Source of the DNA: Apostichopus japonicus
Lineage: Eukaryota; Echinodermata; Holothuroidea; Aspidochirotida; Stichopodidae
Assembly: GCF_037975245.1 (NCBI RefSeq)
Contig: NC_092581.1
Location: 3,542,001-3,606,000 of the forward strand
DNA length: 64,000 bases
Direction: 5' to 3'
Shown: in pieces, positions 51,903 through 64,000 of the stretch
How the letters are laid out: the number at the start of each line of letters is the position of its first letter
Position numbering within the stretch: position 1 is the stretch's first letter
The notes under the pieces: model-generated
Database searches by the model: none
What the model was told of the DNA's origin: nothing
Seen by the model: only the letters and a program-made list of their open reading frames with translations
Translations under genes and position numbers: made by a program

Positions 51903-52380
51903 ATTTTTATTGACGATGTATTGTAGTATAGCTACTTCATGTAACCAGTATAAAAAAGAAAAGATTTTATATAGTTTGTATTTTGTTATGGTAAACAGTA
52001 GCTTGATACTGTCACAACAAAGTCATCAAAGTGTTAAAGATAATCAAATTTTTGCGAGATCTAGATTCCAGTGGGAGGAATCACAAGAAACTAAATCCAT
52101 ACTTCAGTCTGCAATTGCCTATTCCTTGACTTCTTAGCATTAGGTGAATAGTGACAAGATGTTTGTATGAAAGATAAAGGGAAAATGTTGTCTAGTTTTA
52201 TTCACCTTCATTTTATACCTCTGCTATTCCATGTTTGAAGGTAATTAAGGAAATTAAAAATGTTCGTTGAATCCACTAAATTAAGCGAAACTTGTATCAC
52301 TTGCATATTTTTACCTACCAGAATGATCTAAGAATAGAGAATACCTTAACTGGTGCTGTCATCTCTGTGTTCATGGTGAT
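51004..52380. other. AT-rich DNA, no gene seen; short CTA and TTA microsatellites
   Basis: CTACTACTACTAC lies at about 51,275-51,291 and a TTA/ATT trinucleotide run at about 51,875-51,902. No exon downstream of the 50,848 candidate could be identified here. Confidence 0.6.
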
Positions 52381-52384
52381 TTAT

Positions 52385-52710
52385 ATATGAAGATATAGAT
52401 ATATATATATAGGTATTCATATAGATATATGTATATATATATATCTTTATAGATATATACTATGTAGATATATACTATGCAGATATATTGATATAGATAT
52501 ATTGATATATATATATATAATTATATATAATATATATATATATATATATTTATATCTAGATATATTTATATATATTAATATATATATAATTGAAATCGTA
52601 ATATATATACATGTATATAAATATATATATATATATAAATATATATATATATTATCTATATATATTGATATATATATAAATATATATATATATTAATATA
52701 TATATATATA

Positions 52711-52749
<39 letters not shown>

Positions 52750-52860
52750 ATATATCTATATCAATATATATCAATATATCTATATCAATATATCTTTATA
52801 TATCTACATAGATATATATCTTTATATATATCTATATATATTTATATATACTCATACTCA
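52385..52860. repeat. Large TA-rich foldback / compound microsatellite
   Basis: About 475 bp is almost entirely A/T with G on the left side and C on the right. Left-arm words GATATATTGATATAGATATA (from 52,482) and CTATGTAGATATA match inverted right-arm words TATATCTATATCAATATATC (within 52,741-52,780) and TATCTACATAG (52,801-52,811). The G-to-C strand switch shows an inverted duplication rather than a simple TA run. It could form a long hairpin or cruciform. Confidence 0.85.
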
Positions 52861-53059
52861 GTATAGGTATCCTAGAAGTAACATTTCCTGTTGATTTTTG
52901 TGAACATGAAATGTCATTTGAATACTATTTTTGGCCGACAAAAAAATATGCCACTTCTCTTCTTTTTCAAGAGGGTCAATATTTTGTAGGATATTAAAAT
53001 GTAGACCGCTGTATATATATATATATATGCTCTCACGACACTTTCTTTCATTCACCGGG

Positions 53060-56000
53060 AACATTTAACCTATTTAAGCTGAGTACTGCAGGTATTGCAG
53101 TGACAAAACACGAAGGAAGGTAATATCACCGGTGTGTGGCGGGCGATGATATACGTTATGATAAATAAGACGCCCAGAGAGGTGAAGAAGTGGGTAATAA
53201 TGAAGACAATCAAATGACCTCTGACGTAAAAGGTCAGTATTCTCTGGGAGGTAAGGTCCACAGGCTAGTCCTGTTTCTGACCACACTCGTTTGTGAAAGT
53301 TTTGTGATGGCATAAATCAAATCTTTGGTGGCAAAGGATTCCGTTTTGAGGAGTAGTAAAATACACTGTTTGGAATTATATATATTTTTTTCTACACAGA
53401 AGCAAATTCTTGTGATTTTTTGAAGCTTAGTCTTATAAAATAAAATTTTACTGACCAATTTCTTTGATGTGCATTTGTTGTACACGCTTTGGCTCAAATC
53501 GAATGTTGGCGCATGTAAATCTTTAATAAGGTTCATACAATTTCCATGAAGTTAATTGTCTTCTGAGTCATCGTAATAGTAAAACATCAGAGAACACAAT
53601 GTACACTTTGTTAAATAAAATGGAAAAAAAAACCCAAGAACAACTCAATTCAACTAGAGAGAGTCGACATAATAATGAATAACATTTACAAGAAAGTATT
53701 CCTTCCTATTTGACTGCAAAATCATGACAACCATGTCAAGTATGTGCCACGATTCTTTAATTGGCAGGAAGGAAAGTTTTGTTGAAACATACTATAGTAT
53801 TGTAAAATTCAATTGTCTTAGGTAGATGTACAAGAAGTTATGAATATCTGAAATCAAGTAGCCCTGTTGCCATCCAAAGTAACTGTTTCATTATATCAGT
53901 ACATTATCTTCTGTTGAATGCTTTTAGTATTAATCTGAATAACAACGTATTTATATACTTGTCACAATGAATATTCATTAATCTCGAGAATGAGAAAGCA
54001 AAATACGCGTGGTCTTTGTAATTAACATAATGACTTTTTTCCTGAACTGTTTTGAGTAAAAGTTTGAGTAAAACTGTTTTGAAGAAAAGTTGAACTATTC
54101 AACTTAACAAGAAAAAGACTTGTTAAACTTTGGTTTGAGTTGGTTTCTAAATAACGGTATGTTTTGCCGCCTTTTCAAATATTTGAGTGCAGGGATTTGA
54201 CTTCTTCAGTGCACTTATAAGAATTAGTTTAACAATTGTCTTCTAAAGTGACTTTTTTTCCTTCAATATATTTAATTATTTATCTCATAGCAACTTCCAC
54301 CAATCTCAGGAATTATATTTCCTTAATCTTGTTCTGTCAGAAAAGTTTAATGCCAATAGTTCTTACTTGCTATATGAATGAATATTTTATTAATCAATCA
54401 AATATTCATATTGGTAATTGTTAAGGCGGAAAATTTTGCTTTTAAACAAGATTTCATATTTTTTGTTTTCATATTTCATAAAATAGTAGGCACATACATA
54501 ATACGTGGATGGAAATATGAAAAGAAACAAGAAAAAGAGGGACCTTGTTTCGGGACTTGTGTACTTTTTTGAATTGTTTTGGTCTTTTATCATTTTATTT
54601 TTGTGAAGCATTATGGTTTGAAATTGTACCAACTGCTCAGTTTCCAGTTATGCACGTTCTGCGTTGGAAAGACTTAAAAATGTTGATTGCCATACATTCA
54701 TTAGTTTAACGAACTGGATTTATTGTTTTGTGATTTATGTAAAAAGCACGGCATGAACAGAATACGGAATGGGGGAAATTATCAACAAATCCGTGAACCA
54801 ATAAACTATGGGGAGTTATTCGTTGGATATTAAATATTCAATAGCATCTCTCATATAATCTAATAAACATTGATCACAATTTCAATAAGTAAACTCGTTG
54901 CGAAGTAAACGTTTTGAATTGAAAAAAAAAACAAGTTTTAGTTCAAAGCATTTAAGTGGAAGATACAAGTCGAGACAGACTCAGCAAAACAGTCTAAGAA
55001 ATACTCGAAATAATGGCACTTTTTTGATACAGGTCACAAAATTACCTCAAGTTGAAAAATAAGATCAGTTGACAATATTGTAAAATAGTCGAACCGATTA
55101 TTTCGCAAATTCGTTCAGTTTAACCTATTCGTTGTAAAGTTACCAACGAGAAAAGTGGAATGACGTTACGGTCACCTCTTCAAGTGTTGTACATATAGTT
55201 TATTTAACCAAGTATGAATTGCCGATGATCTGCAATTTCACCTAATTTGCTATAAGTGATTTGGATGCTGCGCCCGTCGTGAGCGATTGCGTGGACGAGA
55301 ACGACTTCCGCAGACAATTTTGTTAAGTTTGCGTTATTATAATACTTGGTTCAAAACTTCTTTCGTTTCTTTCTTTTTTTTTTCTTTTCGCCTCGGTGAT
55401 TGCGAGTGATCGTATACATGTATATATTGAGTTGTGTAAAGAGATGTGCTTTTGCTCAGATAATTTATGGTTCCAGCCTGATAGACATAACAGAAAATAC
55501 ACTTTATTTTAGTGAAAACTGTTGCCGTCCCAAGCGGGTCACGGTTTTTCCAACGCGTTTTTCATTTTTGATGTATTGTAAGGTTTTAAAGGTGATCCAT
55601 AAGACAGGCTGAAACAGAGAAAGCAAAAGCATAGAAAAGAAAAGGGAAGAGAGTAGAAGAAAAGATAAAAAAGAAAGTGAGAGAGAGAGAAAGAAAACGT
55701 GGTTTAATAGACTATCCCATAGTTTTCTTTGTCAGGAAGGGATAAGGGTGTTTTAACCACCGACCCATTGTTCTTATATAGAGGGGAGTTTTTTTCCCTC
55801 TCGTCTGGACCCACCGGTCTATATGGTGTCAAGTTCTCAAGCGTGCCACACGTGTGCTAGTTGGCAATTGTTGTCCTCTCACGTGGCTAATCCAGAATTT
55901 AAAAGAAATCATGAAAAAGCGATAGCCAAACCAGTGGAAAAAAAACCCATTTCGACAGGGTGTGCTCGATCCAATTGATATTCTAGGGATGAGATAGTCG

Positions 56001-56160
56001 CTCAGTCATTCGGCCTTGGACCTCGAAAGAGGTAGGACACAGGTAAAAAAAAAAACGTCTCTATATTTGGACTACAGGGAGCAGTGGATTGCCACTATAA
56101 GCTAGTGAGAGTTTTACCTCTTCTTCGGGGTGCACTCAGTATTTCGTTCGAAGTACACAT
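53060..56160. other. AT-rich DNA, no gene recognised
   Basis: Open frames at 53,070-53,313, 53,234-53,536 (both -) and 54,236-54,424 (+) lack recognisable features. A purine-rich A/G patch lies at about 55,611-55,697. Confidence 0.55.
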
Positions 56161-56216
56161 ATATACATATATCGGCTACATATATATATAGGCTATATAT
56201 ATATATATATATAGCC
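56160..56216. repeat. TA microsatellite with TAGGCTATA insert
   Basis: ATATATACATATATCGGCT leads into TA runs separated by AGGCTA. It lies immediately upstream of the candidate exon at 56,238. Confidence 0.9.
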
Positions 56217-56237
56217 ATATACAGTGCTATTACCTGA

Positions 56238-56390
56238 ACTGATCTCTCTTTGCTGGATAACTACTTGCCTTTTGATATATCGATTTTGTCGTCAAAAGTT
56301 TCTATAACAGTGATTGCTACGGTTGAATATTCCACACCGGAGACCGAGAAAATCAGTGCTTTCAGTAGCTTCTATGACTTCGGATGGCAG
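56238..56390 (+). pseudogene. Possible Cys-loop receptor ligand-binding-domain exon, frame broken at 5' side
   Basis: The open frame reads LLDNYLPFD near the start and EKISAFSSFYDFGWQ at the end. It stops at a splice donor (TGGCAG|GTAATA, GT at 56,391, phase 0). In Cys-loop ligand-gated ion channels the N-terminal domain has an L-L-x-N-Y segment and, about 40 residues on, a strand ending W-x-D; an intron near that W occurs in nicotinic receptor genes. The resemblance is loose. A TGA at 56,235-56,237 closes the frame with no AG acceptor after it. The +1-shifted frame just upstream reads PELISL, so one lost base could explain the break. It may be a pseudogene, a sequencing error or coincidence. 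Confidence 0.25.
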
Positions 56391-56399
56391 GTAATATAT

Positions 56400-58640
56400 A
56401 GAAGAAAAAACAACATATTCTTCAAATATTTTGTAGATTTCATTGATGGGTGAGAACCACTCAATTCGGTATAGCATTTTGGTAGAAAATTGATGTTGTT
56501 ACTACATTCATAGTTTGTCGTATTACTAAGTGGTACAACTTGTTAGTTTTTTTTTAAATGCAACCCCAGCAACAGTTATGGGTAGAATAAATTCCAATAT
56601 TTTTTTTTTCAAAATGTTATAGGAAATGTTGAAGTTTGATATCGTCATTGTAAATTTTGAAATTTGATTTATCAAAGCTTTTCAATTGGTTTTTAGTTTT
56701 AGTGACTGAAGCCGTTATAGCTAATGGCGTTGCTTCGTAAAACGAATTAATTATTACATATATATTGGGTTTGCTACGTTCTGTCTCGAGAGATATGCAT
56801 TGTTATTTTTATGACATTAACCGTAAAAAAGACCCCCGAAAAAGCACACGCCTTCAACAAACTGACCGAATCCTCTTCGGAACATTTTTCCAAGTTTGCA
56901 TAATATATATATCAGAATCTATAATTTCGACATATCCTACCACTATATAAAATATATACATTTCTTGGCTTGAACCTGTCAGCGCCGTAGTGTCAAAAAA
57001 CGGTCAGAACTATATTCCAAAAATACTAGGTTGAATAAAATATATCCCCTTTTCGGGTAATTTTTTAGCACGTTTTGAACGGACGTATTCACCTTTCTTT
57101 CATACCCGCAAGTAAATTACGTTTTGAGTGAAAGCCCCCTATGTGCTATACCCTATTCTCTGAGTGTTTATCATTGGTTTCTAACTGAAGAGAACTGCGT
57201 ATATGCTATTAGGCTTGGTCACTCTTCGTCTGACCCCACAGGCTAGGAAATTGTTTTGAAAACCATTTCAGCGAGCGCTGCCTGCTGTATATTATAATTG
57301 AACTTTACTAAAAAAATATATATACCAGAGCTCGACGGTTACACAGCATTGATAACTAGCCGGTGACTACCGTTTCATGGTAAGGAATAAGCCCGGTCAA
57401 CAATACGACCTCAGTTATTCATTGGTATTTTGTTGGCGAGCCTGCAAGCTGCTAACACACACACACACACACGCATTGTAGAAATGTGAACGGTATTTCA
57501 TTGCACATTGTTTAAAAGTTTGACACACTGTGTGTGTGTCTATATGTGTGTGTGTATCAACGGCAGAAATACCGGTGGTCAGTGAGTAACACTGCTCTTG
57601 TGTATTTCTTAAAAATTCAAACTTTATTTGCTGAATTTGACAGTTTGAGGGGGGAAAGATTTCTCGAAAAAGCAGTAACAAAAACAATAATAACAATTCA
57701 AGTTAAGTTTGAACATGAGACCAGATATATTTCACCAAATTTTGGAGACAAGGATTTTCTCTTCTTTTTTTGTTGTTGCGATTTTATTATGTAATCGTGG
57801 CGATTTTGATACTCCTTTTGCGTTTTCCATAATTCGGTTGTTTGTAGAAGTATTAGTTATTTGAATGGGATACTCATTTTGCTTTTTTTTTTCCAGCAAA
57901 GTAATAGCAATATATCTGTGTACATATAAATATAAATCTTCATACAGACAGTTAAATTTAATCATACCGCCGACACATCAGGTTTTAGTTTAAAAGAAAT
58001 GTGTGATTTCTATTGTTAAATTTTGAAACATAATTATGACAAATTATACGAATCTTTGCATACGAGAACTAAATTTGTAAAACAGTGATGAGTAACTGTT
58101 GAAATGTAAGCCTTTTATTCTATTTTGTTAAATAGTTTTTACTTAGTTGTTTACTAGATCAACGGGAAATTTGAATGGCTGGTACTTACTATTTAAGGTT
58201 GGTTTCCATTTTTTCCAATTTTAGAATTAATCCTTAATACTTTAAATGACTAAATCTAAGGAAAGCTCATTTTATTATCCCATCCTTTATCATGAAGTAA
58301 ACATCGTTACTTTGGTAGGTTTGCCTTTCAAAATGCAGCAATTCAAGAGTTTACATTTGTGGCTCCATCAAAATGGAAACTTACAAAGGTGCAATGGGAA
58401 TAACTTATATATTATATCTTTATGTGGCTGTATTTTCACTTCCACATGGCAGCAACAAACGTTTCTTTTCCCCTGTAATTTGCTTTTAAGTTTCGACAAT
58501 ATTTGTAGTACACCCCACCGCAAAGTTATCTGTCCCTTTTAGCCTCCAAATCGCACCAGGAAATGTTAGTATTAGACAGAAACATGAGCGGTCTTCGAAT
58601 AAAGGATAAAAAGGATTATTATTATTTTATATGTTTGGAA
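56400..58640. other. AT-rich DNA, no further exon found
   Basis: I looked for a following receptor exon (a W-x-P-like motif after an AG) and did not find one. A CA run (about 57,455-57,472) and a TG run (about 57,529-57,557) face each other about 60 bp apart and could pair. Confidence 0.5.
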
Positions 58641-59273
58641 CACAAATTCTTTATTTAACTAAACTGCAGTTCGCAGCTCTCTTATTATAGTTACAGCCAT
58701 AGTTAGGTAACAACATCTATCACTCTTGTCAGAAATATCATGTGTAATATGAAAGATATTTCTAACAGACCCTTTAGATGCAAACAAAACATTTTCTTTG
58801 TTAACACAAATTCTTTATTTGACTTAACAGTTCGCAGCTCTCTGATTATAGTTACAGACATAGTTAGGTAACAACATCTATCACTCATGTCAGAAATATC
58901 ATGTTTAATATGAAAGATATTTCTAACAGACCCTTTAGATGCAAACAAAACATTTTCTTTGTTAACACAAATTCTTTATTTGACTAAACAGTTCGCAGCT
59001 CTCTGATTATAGTTACAGACATAGTTAGGTAACAACATCTATCACTCTGTTAGAAATATCATGTGTAGTATGAAAGATATTTCTAACAGACCCTTTAGAT
59101 GCAAACAAAACATTTTCTTTGTTAACACATATTCTTTATTTGACTAAACAGTTCGCAGCTCTCTGATTATAGTTACAGACATAGTTAGGTAACAACATCT
59201 ACCACTCTGTCAGAAATATCATGTGTAATATGTAAGATATTTCTAACAGACTCTTTAGATTGCAAACAAAACA
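58641..59273. repeat. Four-copy tandem array, 160-164-bp unit, each with a hairpin
   Basis: Copies begin with CACAAATTCTTTATTT (or CACATATTC) at 58,641, 58,805, 58,966 and 59,126. Shared words are GTTCGCAGCTCTCT, GATTATAGTTACAGACATAG, TTAGGTAACAACATCTA and AGACCCTTTAGATGCAAACA. Every copy holds arms AGAAATATC and GATATTTCT separated by 15 nt (58,731/58,755, 58,892/58,916, 59,052/59,076 and 59,212/59,236). In the third copy the arms extend to 14 perfect bp (CTGTTAGAAATATC). The copies are nearly identical, so the expansion is recent. The repeat is unrelated by eye to the 180-bp array at 25 kb. Confidence 0.95.
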
Positions 59274-59279
59274 AGAATT

Positions 59280-62200
59280 TACAGAAGTTTTATTATTGTC
59301 ATTATTTTTATTTGTTTAACATCGACCTAAACCAAAGGAAGATTTGAAGTTCATTGAACTTTCCATCGCATGGCCAGAGTGAATGGGTTTTTTATATTTT
59401 TGGTTTCCCTTTAACTGAATGGAATGTTTTGGTTATATTATACCATAGATTAATTGTATATACATTTAATTTCGTTGCTTAGTTTACATCTTGGTTTAAA
59501 GTTTGATTCCCATAATAAATAATGTTTACATTATCTCAGTTTAGCAGATGTGTTTTCAAAGGGAAGAAAACGCGTCATTTCGTTGGAAAAAAGGAAAGGT
59601 AATTTAGTTTCGGCTTCAATTAAGCAAGACGGTTTGCTTAGCTATCTCGACAATGTGTGACTTTAAACACACATTGAAGTTGACATTGTGGTCGTTTGAC
59701 CAAGTCCAAATAGTTTCGATTGCCTTCTCGTATACTAGATGTTGTACCTGCATTTGTCAATTGAGATATGCTGTAGATTCTTGCTTATATGACAATCTAA
59801 AAAAGGGATTTCAAGTTTGAAGGAAGAAACACTTGTAAAAGTAAACCAGGTGATATAAGGATACTCATGCCAGTGGAAAGCTTGATAGGGCTACAAAGGT
59901 ATGCTTAGGTAGAAATACATTGTACGGGATCAAAGTGGACTGCTAACTTGTCAAAGTTTATCACAATAGGTATGCACATTTATGGATAAAATTAATTTCA
60001 CTTCATCCTATTTAGCATACAAAGTAATTTATTCAATAACATGAATATAATATATATACAATAACCTCTGCAGAATTATGTTAATTGATACATATATTAC
60101 AAGAAAGCTGGTAGTTTTCTCCAGCAAATTTCGTTATTGGCTAAAAACTTCAAAATGTGTTAAAATCCCCAGTAACATTACTAGCTTCATTCATCTTTTG
60201 GCAGATATTCTTTTCGAAGTTTTGAGTATTTTATTGTTGTTGATTGGAGAATTCTTTAAGTAGTTTTGGAAATCATAGACTGAATCTTTGTGTTTTGTTT
60301 CTGTGATTTCTCAATTAATGAGCTAGTTCTCTCAATGAGAAATAAAGAAACAGTAAGTGTTGAACTTTATAAGACAGTTGCATCACATATGACGTTCTAT
60401 AAAGTGAAAATAGTATGCACCTCATACAAACGTGGCAGCTTGTGTATACCCAAGCATTAGTATAGAATTGTTCAACGGTGGATAATATTGCATGGATACT
60501 AATTTCTGTTAGTCCTTTACTAAGACGTCATGCCATGTATTTCCTTACATTAGCTTCAGTATACATTCAAACATGTGATCTTCAAACTTTCACGACTAAA
60601 ATGTCAACAACCACATAAATATTGCAATCATATCCACTAGCTTCGTTTATATACTAACAATACTGGTGTATTTGCTTCTTATGAACTGTTGCAAAATAAT
60701 TATCTAGGTATTAGCTTTGATAACACGGTAAAAGTACAACGTTTACCTATAGTACCAGTAATTTGTATGAAATTTGTAAATAGTGCTGGTGCATATGCTG
60801 AAAAAGTGTTACATTAAATGGTAGGCTATAGTTGAGTATTGGAGGTAGATTAATCATATTTATTGTTGTCCTAGTCAGGAAAAGTGTTGGAAACTTTACC
60901 AAGGTAAAAATTTGGCGTTGCTATGGAACAAATGTCGAGGGCATGCACGTCTAGGCTAAGCTTCGTTAGTTATATTGATTAGTTTGGCTTACTGGCTTTG
61001 TCAATTCCCCGTTTTGCCAATCCCCGTTTATAAAACTTGCGATTTCACAAAACATTAATGACTTAATGACCTGATTCGTTCTAATTTGTTTGTTGTTGTT
61101 GTTGTTTACTTTTTCTTCTGTGTTCGAATAAACGATTAATCACTGCACAGTTAGGAGCAGCAACCTGCTGTAGTATATCTACATGGATTCCACAGTTATG
61201 TGTAAAGTAATGAAGTATGTGTAAAGAATATGTAAATATTACAAAGTTTGGGTAGAACTTCAAAGAAACAGCCAAACCATTACAGTTTGACCGCCTATGA
61301 AAAGTTTCCACTTCTTTGCAGATTCATTCTGTTGTCGAAAAGTAATCATAATAAAGTAGAGTATTGATATTTGTTGTTGAAGAATTTTAGCGACTTTTGA
61401 AAGGTCTCTATAGATCTGATGTGCCACTAATTGACGTTATACCAACTGCATAACCAGCAAGTACATGACTCTCCATTAGACCAACTCATACAATTTTCAC
61501 CGAATGAATGTTACTCGATTCTTAGCAATTTCGTCTGTCGGAAGCTTCATTCATAGTCAGAATAATACACGGTTGACAGCAAATTGGAAACTTTTCAAAC
61601 CTTTTTGAATGTTCTTTTACTATTTGAAATAAATCTCGACCAGTCAACCTAAACCACATTGTCCACTTTGTGTTCGGATTTTGGTTTTAAATCGCATCGA
61701 GTAATGTACTCAGAAATTAACTCAGAAAGTTGCTTTAAATTTCAAATCATAAAGGAAGGCTATCGAAGTTTGATTGACAATATTTCAGTCGAGGGTACAA
61801 AGTGTCCTATACTCGCCTTCAGTATGTATGTATGCCCATAGGCAATTCCCTAATTTTGTTTGAATTTCACTGAAACTTAGATGGCACTTGCTTGATGTCT
61901 ATCAATATTTCCATTTAAAGATATAGGCAAATGTTTTGCTCGCTGGATTCGACGGCAGTTTTCGTCGTTCAATCTTTCGTATATCAGTTTATATATTTAG
62001 TAAATAGAGTTGGGTCTAAATGACTGAAATGGGATGTCTTAGAAAATGATTGCAATGGTGAACCATATTAACACATATATACATCACATGTAGTAATTAA
62101 CAGTTGTTACGGTTACGGCTTTTTATCTGCAATATGAAATGATAACTGTTTGATATTCACAGATGAAGGATTAGATTCTATAAACATTCTTGTACAATTC

Positions 62201-64000
62201 ATGCTTTTCTATACTGTACCGGTATGTTATAATTTACAAAAACATGATGCAATTTCAAAGTATTCAAGCATCCAAAAAGCAATGAAGTAAAACTGTCTTA
62301 AATAAATATTGGCGTCCCCCCCCCCTAAATTTAAGCAGAATGACAGTATATTAAACTGTCCTATCGGGTTAGCAATCAAATTTAACATACCAATTCCGTA
62401 CTAAAACAAATATCAATTAATTCAGTTGTAATTATATAAATAAATTATTATAATTCAAGGGAAACCCTTAATGGATGAAGCTCTATGTAAAGACCCTACA
62501 AATATGTAGGAAAACAGAACCAAGCAATCAATAGTTACCATCGGTCCAAGATCCTAATATATGAACCAGGTACACTTGGCGGAAGATGCAACATGCATAT
62601 TCTTTCATTTAGAATGTCATGTTTATTTGAAATAATATGAAATAATAGATATTAAGTTCTCCAATGTTAGCCCTTGGCATACTTTGCATTTGGAATCAGA
62701 AGACTATATATTCTTGATTTTCTTATTCCTGAAAAAAAAAACTTTGAAGTTCGGTTTTTCTGGCATCAAAGCAGGTTATTTGGGATTAAATATCCAATTT
62801 GCATTGAAATAACGTTATTGTTTCAAATTCGTCTCCCCTCGTGGCATAATTATGATCACTTGCAAGTCGAAACAGAGCATTGATTCGCAAACAGTTATGA
62901 AAACGTTATACGAATATATTTTAATTCAATTATAGATGGAAATAAATTGAAATCACTGAAATTGAAATGCTGCTGACACAGTATGGTCGCTGTGGTTGTT
63001 GTTATTTTGAACTAAATTGTTCAACAAACCGGATTATGAGAAGAGGTTCGAAATGTATTTAACAATATTAATGTAATCAAAATGTGATGTGAAGACATTT
63101 TAAGAGACCTGTATATTAATGACATCGTCAAAATTGTTGTGTACATTCAAGGAGAAATAGTTATTAATGATAATAACAATAACAGTAATCATAATAGCAA
63201 AAGATGGCTACCCAATTTGGCAGTTTTTTCCAATTTGACAATTTCTCCGTTGAACTAAAACAAGTATGTCACTTTGTAACTAAGATAAGACTTGGTAATT
63301 GTTTCACTTCGCCGTGGTTGATATTTGAGCAGTTAATATGGTGTCTTATCGGCACGGTTTATCGATCTATAAACACACTCATTGAGCACGTCCATTCCGT
63401 GCACGGTTTGACTTAGGACTTGACCATTGCGCTTTGTGATTGGGAAGGGTTGTTTATATTTCAATATAACCACATTGTGGTTGTACTGTGGCTTGTTTCA
63501 ATATACAATACCTTATGATTGCATACTTGCGTTGTTAGTTTGGTGAAGTGAACACTCTTAAAGGGAATGTCAGTATCCTGCTTGTGATTACTAGGTTAAG
63601 ATGTAGAGGTTTATACCTTGTGCGTTTTCAGTCGTTTTAAAATTATGACATTTGTCCCTCTACTGTTTATCTACGACCTCTCCGACATTTGCCTAAATGG
63701 ACGAAAATAAACAAATACCATTTAAGCTGCATGTTTACGTTGCATTGGTCAAAAATTTGTTGTTTGAATATTAAACAGTTTAAGAGATAAATTACCGAGA
63801 TACATAATCTGCTACTTTCATTCCACAAAGATATGAAATCGAGACAACAATGAAATTAGGCTTGAGGACTTCAAAATCGACAAATGAAACGATAAGACAT
63901 AACGTGACAAATATGATTGTTGGACACAGTAATTTCTATATTTGGCTATAGACCTATAATAAGAATAGAAGGAAACATGTCGTACATAGATAAATAAATC
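59280..64000. other. AT-rich DNA, no gene recognised
   Basis: Small open frames occur (60,078-60,263, 61,659-61,841, 62,674-62,883 and 63,204-63,416, all +) without recognised domains. The last starts in a good context (AAGATGG), encodes MATQFGSFFQFDNFSVELKQ, and then meets a donor-like CAA|GTATGT, so it could be a first exon running out of the window; this is weak. An X-box-like GTTGCTATGGAAC is at 60,917-60,929. A C8 run lies near 62,318. Confidence 0.5.

Overview
This window reads as non-coding, AT-rich animal nuclear DNA. The sequence is dense in TA microsatellites, long poly-G/poly-C tracts and the short word TAGGCCTA. That combination is common in echinoderm genomes such as sea urchins and sea cucumbers, so a marine deuterostome is my best guess; I cannot name the species. 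No long open reading frame gives a family I recognise with confidence. The longest frames (up to 161 codons) mostly run through G/C tracts or TA repeats and look like chance. There are no rRNA genes, no CRISPR arrays and no bacterial-style operons.

Layout. 1-155 is the end of a G-rich repeat whose other end lies outside the window. 160-13,800 is mostly featureless intergenic or intronic DNA, with a compact CRE/X-box/TATA cluster near 6.95-7.01 kb. 13.8-14.06 kb is a long TA microsatellite. 14,396-14,593 is a short inverted-repeat transposon with a near-perfect 8-bp target duplication. 17.0-17.6 kb holds more TA repeats. A minus-strand tRNA-like gene with intact A and B boxes and a Pol III terminator lies at 23,193-23,277. 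25.0-28.7 kb is the repeat core: a 180-bp tandem array, then an 18-bp minisatellite built on CTCGAG/GTCGAC, then a 20-bp minisatellite built on GATATC. 31-36.5 kb is rich in G-runs and contains a decayed hAT-like element (36,000-36,417).

41.3-45.7 kb is the most gene-like part. It has a CpG-rich block (42.1-42.7 kb), homeodomain-, SOX- and E-box-like motifs clustered at 43.47-43.56 and 45.06-45.27 kb, and a candidate first coding exon with a good start context and a strong splice donor (45,448-45,619). Two further weak exon candidates lie at 50,848-50,996 and 56,238-56,390; the second loosely resembles part of a Cys-loop receptor ligand-binding domain. 52.4-52.86 kb is a TA-rich foldback. 58,641-59,273 is a four-copy, 160-bp tandem array in which each copy carries a hairpin.

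All gene calls here are tentative. The repeats, the inverted-repeat transposon and the tRNA-like unit are directly visible in the sequence.
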